The notes under the pieces: generated by a model
What the model was told of the DNA's origin: nothing
Database searches by the model: none
The model's input: the letters and a program-made list of their open reading frames with translations, nothing else
Translations under genes and position numbers: made by a program
Shown here: positions 58,997-64,000 of the stretch, one piece after another
Layout of the letters: each line of letters starts with the position of its first letter
Position numbering within the stretch: the first letter of the stretch is position 1
From: Ipomoea triloba
Taxonomy: Eukaryota; Streptophyta; Magnoliopsida; Solanales; Convolvulaceae
Direction: 5' to 3'
NCBI RefSeq assembly: GCF_003576645.1
Contig: NC_044921.1
Span: 27,487,796-27,551,795, forward strand
DNA: 64,000 nt

Positions 58997-60847
58997 TCTT
59001 GCTTGCCCTCAAGCAAGACAATTTACTATCTAAGCACATAAGTCTCCGAGATACCTTCTCATGTAAAACAAAGCTTTTGGCAAGTCAAAATGATGGGTGT
59101 TTAAGACTGTTGAAACGGGAGAAATCATTTGTGTTATCTACAAAGGATTTTGGTCAGATGTCATCAACTCAAGAAATATTTTCGGGAAATAAAAACCTTT
59201 CGTAAATAATCAAGTAAAATAAAGGATCACACTCCTCGCACCATACTCAAGCATGCATTTCCGAAGTTTTGGTTCACCTTCTATTTAATTAGGGCCTCTA
59301 GCCAATCCCCCTAGTGGGAACGATGTGCACTAGCTAATCAACTTCTCCATCCTTATACGCCAAAGCCCAACGTAAATGTAAATGAGGGTAGGGGCATGGA
59401 CCACTCACCGCTTTTGGCTTAGCACGGTCCCTCTTTTCTTCTCACTTCCTAGGATAACGTCATCGAGCCACCCGACTTCACATGGAGCTCCATGCTTTTT
59501 CGAAGACAGTGCAATGGGTACCCGAATCCTAGTGAAGCGGCTCACCTCATCTCTTATTTTCTCAATTCTTGAGATCTTTTTATGTGAACAACCGACTCCA
59601 GATAAAGCTTTTTGCTTACCGAAGACTATGGTTGAACACAACCCAACGAATTGGCTTCCCTCAATTTTTAAACTTGGTGATTGGCCTTTTGCCTTTTCGA
59701 CTTCGCTCCATGTCAACCCCTCATGCATTTTTCTATTTGTGATCAAGGGATTTTTTTCATTAAGCTTACCAACAGGCTCACCTTTTGCCCCATGCCCTAT
59801 CAAATTAGTCCAATTCCAAGCCTCGCTAATTTTATCTTTCTCAAATTAAAAAGTGCACACTCCCACTTCGAGAGATCCTTGACTAAGATCCTACGTAAAT
59901 AAGAGGTGAACATCATGCAAGCAGGCAAGAATATAAACTTATTTTGGCTCTAAACACTCTCATGTGTGCGAAAAGTAACTTCCTCAAAGATATTTCAAGA
60001 GTAAAAATTTTTGGGCATCTAGTCAAAATTCTCTCTAGATAACACAAGTAATAACTCTCTTTTTCAAACTGCAAATGCACCTGCTTATCATTCCCAAGAG
60101 CTTCAACTTTCTTATTCTAAGCATACAAGCATACAAAGCACAAAGTGCGTCCTTTCCACACTTTAAGATAAACATCGTCCTCGATGTTTCCATATGATAT
60201 AGGGTAAAGGAACAAACAGGGATTCTAAAGATTAGACAAATAAAAGATCCCTTTCCACACTTTGGAATTTACTCTAGGATATAGGGTACATGCTAACGAT
60301 CCTATATAACATGGTAAGCTCAAACATAACACATACACAAAGCTGTATAAACGAATATTTCCACACTTTAAAGATCAAAACGGGGCTTAAAATTAGAAAA
60401 GGGATAAGAGGATAAACCAAGTATGCATCCCTTTTTCCACACTTTAGCTTCCTACATAGGTCTGCTCCCGTTTTCAATGCTCTATAAGAAATGGAGACAT
60501 AACATACAAGAGGGTTTTCGGAGTGCTATTCAATTATTGTAAGCTGATAGAAATATAAAAGCAATAAAACATAAACATAGATAATTAAGCATGTAAATAT
60601 AAAATAAGAAAAATTATTCAAATAGAAATGCAGATATTTAAAGTGCATAAAAGTAAAGTAGTTGGAATGTAAATAACATAAAGCGATAAAAATAAAGTAA
60701 AGCAAAGTAAAGTAAAAGAAATAAAGGTGGGACCCCGCGCATAGGGAACCTAATGTTTAGTGGGACAATCAACCAAAGGTAACCAATGTCATTCGGACTT
60801 CAGAATCACGGATCAAGTGTCAGGATTGAGAACGGGTGAGGAAGGCA
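58997..60847 (-). other. 3' non-coding region of element B
   Basis: There is no credible ORF. The PPT core TTTCCACACTTT (plus strand) recurs at 60153, 60252, 60358 and 60434 in addition to the LTR-proximal copy at 58982. ACATCGAGGACGATGTTT precedes the distal one, as in element A. Confidence 0.7.
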
Positions 60848-62095
60848 TCACTGATCACCGAAGGACGGAGGGTGGAACTGGCTATCAAATCGAGCCTGAA
60901 GCTCTTGAATTTTTCTTTCATTTTCCTCCACTGCTCTTCGCATGCGAATAAGCTCTTCATTGTGGACGTCCTGCCTCGCAGATATAGAAGTGAACTGGCC
61001 TTCCTGCCATGTACGCTGCTCATGCCAATAATTCATTTGCTCATTATGGAGCTGCCTATGGAAAGTCTGAGATGCTTCCCATTCCATTGAAGTAGGGTCT
61101 TGCTCCTGTGCTGCGGCTGCTTCGTCCTGCTCATTCTCTTCATCGTCCTCGTCAGTGTCATCAGAAGCTTCCAAGTCTGGCGCATCATCACCTCCCAACC
61201 TCAAATGCATAGCAAAGAACTCACCAACGGAGAAAGCAATCATGGAACCTTCATCCTTCTCGTCCAAAAGAAGGTGTCCAAGCCCCAAACCCTGGCACAA
61301 TCTAGTAACAAAAGGTCCAATGAAAACAGTCTGAACCTTAGGCTTAAGTTGGGTTTGAAGCCATTTTCTCGCTTGCACGCCCATGTCGATGCTTACTCCA
61401 TTCTCCATGCACCACATGTAAAAGAGATCTTGCTTATAGACTTTGTTGTGGTTGGTGGTTCTACCGGAGAGATTCACTGCAAAGGCTAATCTGGCAGCCT
61501 TTAAAGCATTCCGAGTGATGAGGTTTGCCTTGAGATTGGATGAATTGTAACGTGCATTGTCAGTTATGTTCCTCCAGTACTGGACAGCTACGGCTTCCGA
61601 ATCGAAATCTTCCTTGTAGTCCCTGAAATATGGCATAGAGATACTCTCGATGGTGTGGAATCCAAGAGTAACACCTAAAGTGTTAACTAATAAACTGTAT
61701 TGGTTGCTAAATAGTCTAAACGAGATGGATTGTCTTGCGTTGTTAACTTCCCTTCTGATCTCAAGTGTCGCCAAGAATTCATACGTGACTGGCGCATATG
61801 TAGGTCCTCTCCACTCGAATAGACGGCGGAGCTGAGGGTGCCTTATCAATCTGTTCACCTCATTCAGGCAACCCAACTCTGTTAGAACATTGTCATCAAA
61901 GAAACGACCGACGCTTAGCTGCTTGCTCTTATAATCATCTACTACGGTGCGCTGAAGAGGTGTCAAGTGCCTAAGCGACCTTGAACCTCGCTCATGCGGA
62001 GCTTGTTGAACTGCAGCCTAAGGTCGTGCTCGTGACCTGCTGGGTTCACCGTGATCATGCTTGGATTTCTTTGCCATCTCTTTATATCGTCCCAT
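60848..62095 (-). pseudogene. Athila-specific downstream ORF of element B (one in-frame TAG)
   Basis: The ATG at 62095 is one base after a TTTTGTAG acceptor. The N-terminus is basic (MGRYKEMAKKSKHDHGE). A TAG at codon 26 (62020) interrupts a frame that then runs open for about 390 codons. The core has LATLEIRREVNNARQSISF, VNTLGVTLGFH and FYMWCMENGVSIDMG. A long acidic stretch (DDTDEDDEENEQDEAAAAQ) and a charged coiled-coil-like end (RRAVEENERKIQELQARFD) follow. It belongs to the ATHILA ORF-1/putative plant transposon protein group, role unknown. Fragment D is its close relative and element A a distant one. It would be functional only if translation starts at 61966 or the TAG is read through. 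Confidence 0.75.
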
Positions 62096-62096
62096 C

Positions 62097-62793
62097 CTAC
62101 AAAATTTTAGAAATTAACATTCATGGTAATTGGTTGTAAGTAATTATCTTTCAAATAAGTCACCATTGGATTCATGTAAAATTCCTTGTCAAGATAATGG
62201 ATTTCAAACATATAGGGTTAAGGATTTTCGAAAATTTTGCCATAGTTTCCCCTATATTTTGAACAATTCTAGCATAAGAATATCAACAATAACATTCCAT
62301 TATCACACACATGCATAATATCATCATAAGATAATTCAATTTGATAGTCAAATAAGAAGTCAACTACAAAAGTCAAGAATTTCAAAAAGTCAATTTCATC
62401 TTCTTCCCAAATTCTAAAATTAGGGTTTGAAATTGAAAATTCAATTTGGGCAATGTAGCATGTGGAAAGTCAAATTGATGGCATATAATAGTTCTACAAC
62501 AAGTTTACACATCAATTCCATCATCAATTTCATAACCTAAACAAGAAATTTAACAAACCCATTTGTTCAACAATGGTGTTCACACTTGAAGCTCAAATAT
62601 AAATCTCAATCCATCAATGCAATCATCAATAATGAAAGAAAACATCAAAGGATAGTTCTATGAAGCATTATAAACCAATTTAAACATTCAAATCATTCAA
62701 AAATATGCAAGGTAATGTAGAATAAATTTTCACATTCAAGATCTTCCAAACTCATGGATATTCAAAATAAGATGTCAAAAGATAGGATTTTAC
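62097..62793 (-). other. Putative 697-nt intron before the element B ORF
   Basis: Donor CAAG|GTAAAA at 62793 and acceptor TTTTGTAG| at 62097 (minus strand). The length equals that of the matching interval in fragment D (12648-13344). The sequence between is AT-rich and non-coding. Confidence 0.5.
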
Positions 62794-62959
62794 CTTGATA
62801 GGGATGTATTTAACCTTCTTTGAGGATGAAAATAAACACTATGTTCAATTCTTTGAGTATGGAGTATACCTTGCGTGGAGAAGAGACGAAAAATAGGGTT
62901 GGAGAGCAATATGGCGTGGGAAGGCCGAATGGAGGGTTTTAATCCGTGTGGATCCTTTC

Positions 62960-63095
62960 ATACCGGCGACACGCGTGTGTGCGTGTGTGGGAGCTCTCTA
63001 CCTCGCTCCCACGCACGGCTGCACACGTGTGAGCGTGCGTGGGGGCTTACTGCTTTGCTCCCACGCACGGCTACACACGTGTGATCCTGTGTGTC
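62960..63095 (-). repeat. GC-rich CACGC/GCGTG inverted repeats in the element B spacer
   Basis: Units containing GCTCCCACGCACGGCT and ACACGTGTGA occur near 63006 and 63059 with a related unit at 62970. Closely related words lie in the B LTR (58664-58745) and C LTR (26558-26655). Confidence 0.8.
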
Positions 63096-63279
63096 AGCTC
63101 GGTGCAATATTGTCCTCCGGTTTTGGTCTTTTCCTTCACACGTGTACCTTTGTTAGGCTTTTCCAATGCATTTTTCAATCTCGAATCCTACAAGTTAGTC
63201 TTTAAAAACATGGTACCAATTGGAATTGTAACAAAAACATTAAAATGAAAACATAAAAAGAATGTAAAAGCATTTTATT

Positions 63280-63312
63280 AAATCTTGGGTTGCCTCCCAA
63301 GCAGCGCCACAG
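63280..63312 (-). other. Conserved Athila motif after protease
   Basis: The minus strand reads GGCGCTGCTTGGGAGGCAAC, the conserved sequence that in Athila elements separates gag-pol from the downstream ORF region. Here it follows protease with no RT or integrase between, so element B lacks most of pol. Confidence 0.7.
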
Positions 63313-63352
63313 TTTACGTCTTTGGCTAGACGCTTTATACCTTGTTCAAGAT

Positions 63353-64000
63353 TCAACCATACTCCTTGGTAGTGGGTAGGAAACATTTTCGTACCCACGT
63401 ATTCTTCCATGTAAGCTTATCATTTTTCCACTTCGGTTTTGATTTCATTTTCGTTTTGACCATCGCCCTCGCCTCTTCATCAGTTCCTTCTTTTCTTGCT
63501 TTGTCATCAGTTGTGGCTTGACCATTAAATCTCAGGGTTATCTCACCTAAACTCACATCTATGCGTGCATGACAAGTAGCCAAAAATGGTCTTCCAAGAA
63601 TTAAGGATCCTTGGGGTTCATTATCACCATCTTACAAACAACAAAGTCGACAGGCACAAGAAATTTTCCTACACTTACTAGAACGTCTTCCGCCAAGCCT
63701 TCTGGATACCGTGTGGTCCCGTCAGCTAAACGTAGAGTCAGCCTTGTCGGTTTCAAGCTTGGTAAGTTCAATTTTTCAAAAAGATTTGAAGACATGACAT
63801 TAATAGAAGCTCCAAGATCGGCAAGAGCATTTTGAGGTTCCATGTTCTGTATAGAACAAGGAATCAACAAAGCTCCAGGGTCGCCCTTCTTTCTGGGGTA
63901 ACCCTCAGTCAAACAAGCCGAAGATTCTTGGCTTAAACAAGTAAAAGTATCACAATCGTCATCTTCAAATAATTCGCGGCATTCTTTGTTATTGAAAATT
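63353..64000 (-). pseudogene. Athila-type protease region of element B (continues beyond the window)
   Basis: The open frame runs from the window edge to 63601 and encodes an acidic linker followed by the protease (IPCSIQNMEPQNALADLGAS, VMSSNLFEKLNL, LADGTTRYPEGLAEDVLV), with DLGAS as the active-site motif. A frameshift near 63600 moves the remaining protease part (LATCHARIDVSLGEITLRF) to another frame (63583-63353), which ends in a basic tail and a stop. RT, RNase H and integrase do not follow, so B is non-autonomous. The 5' part (gag, PBS, LTR) is outside. Confidence 0.8.

Noticed and set aside
59382..59849. 155-residue plus-strand frame
   Set aside because: It lies in the non-coding 3' region of element B on the opposite strand, has no recognisable domain and overlaps another long antisense frame.

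Overview
The window is plant nuclear DNA, most likely from a eudicot. It is an AT-rich, transposon-packed (heterochromatic-type) region with no intact host gene that I can recognise. The evidence is chromodomain-bearing Ty3/Gypsy polyproteins, initiator-Met and Asp-type primer binding sites, Athila- and Tat-type retroelement pieces, Helitrons with CTAG ends, and MITEs. Two long assembly gaps (10878-11442 and 45378-45956), one 25-N gap and two single-N joins show a draft assembly. Several large or regular duplications here look like assembly products rather than biology.

Left third (1-13900): A plus-strand Tekay/Del-type element (E1) has a partial 5' LTR (1-1062), PBS, a gag-less PR-RT-RH-INT-chromodomain ORF (1386-5093), a PPT and a 3' LTR from 5307. 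That 3' LTR is split by a solo LTR (7323-9471, TSD GATTT), and its map is inflated by a 1.83-kb duplication joined through one N at 5923. E1 lies inside an older minus-strand LTR of its own family (E0, 11943-12636). E0 in turn lies in a plus-strand Athila-type fragment (D, to about 13892).

Middle (13900-33200): a long AT microsatellite, a TIR/MITE element, an unidentified GC-richer island (15202-16250), a minus-strand Helitron (17285-20091) built largely of eleven 242-bp units that each repeat its 5' terminus, and a plus-strand Helitron (21418-22969). Next come the 5' end of an Athila-like non-autonomous element (C, 23914-26868), a possible host promoter/first exon beside it (26907-27043), CCGCGG palindromes, a small Helitron, a MITE, and a decayed intron-containing gene region with one exon resembling an FF domain of PRP40/TCERG1-type splicing proteins.

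Right half (33200-64000) is a nested stack in minus orientation. A degenerate Tat-lineage element (about 33497-38010) is interrupted by Athila element A (38011 to beyond the window). A is interrupted at integrase by another Gypsy LTR (T3, 43798-56692, TSD CATCC). T3 is interrupted by a second Tekay-type element (E2, 46162-56386, TSD TCGGT). A is independently interrupted by Athila element B (57658 to window end). Target-site duplications and the rejoining of A's integrase frame across T3 support this order.

No gene pathway can be assembled from this window. The coding sequences are retroelement proteins (Gag, protease, RT, RNase H, integrase, chromodomain, Athila-specific downstream ORF), nearly all broken. 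The most interesting biological signals are the Helitron 5'-end array, the splice-site-adjacent start of the Athila downstream ORF with a 697-nt intron in two copies, GC-rich inverted-repeat modules shared between LTR and internal spacer, and a gag-less Tekay family with at least two members.
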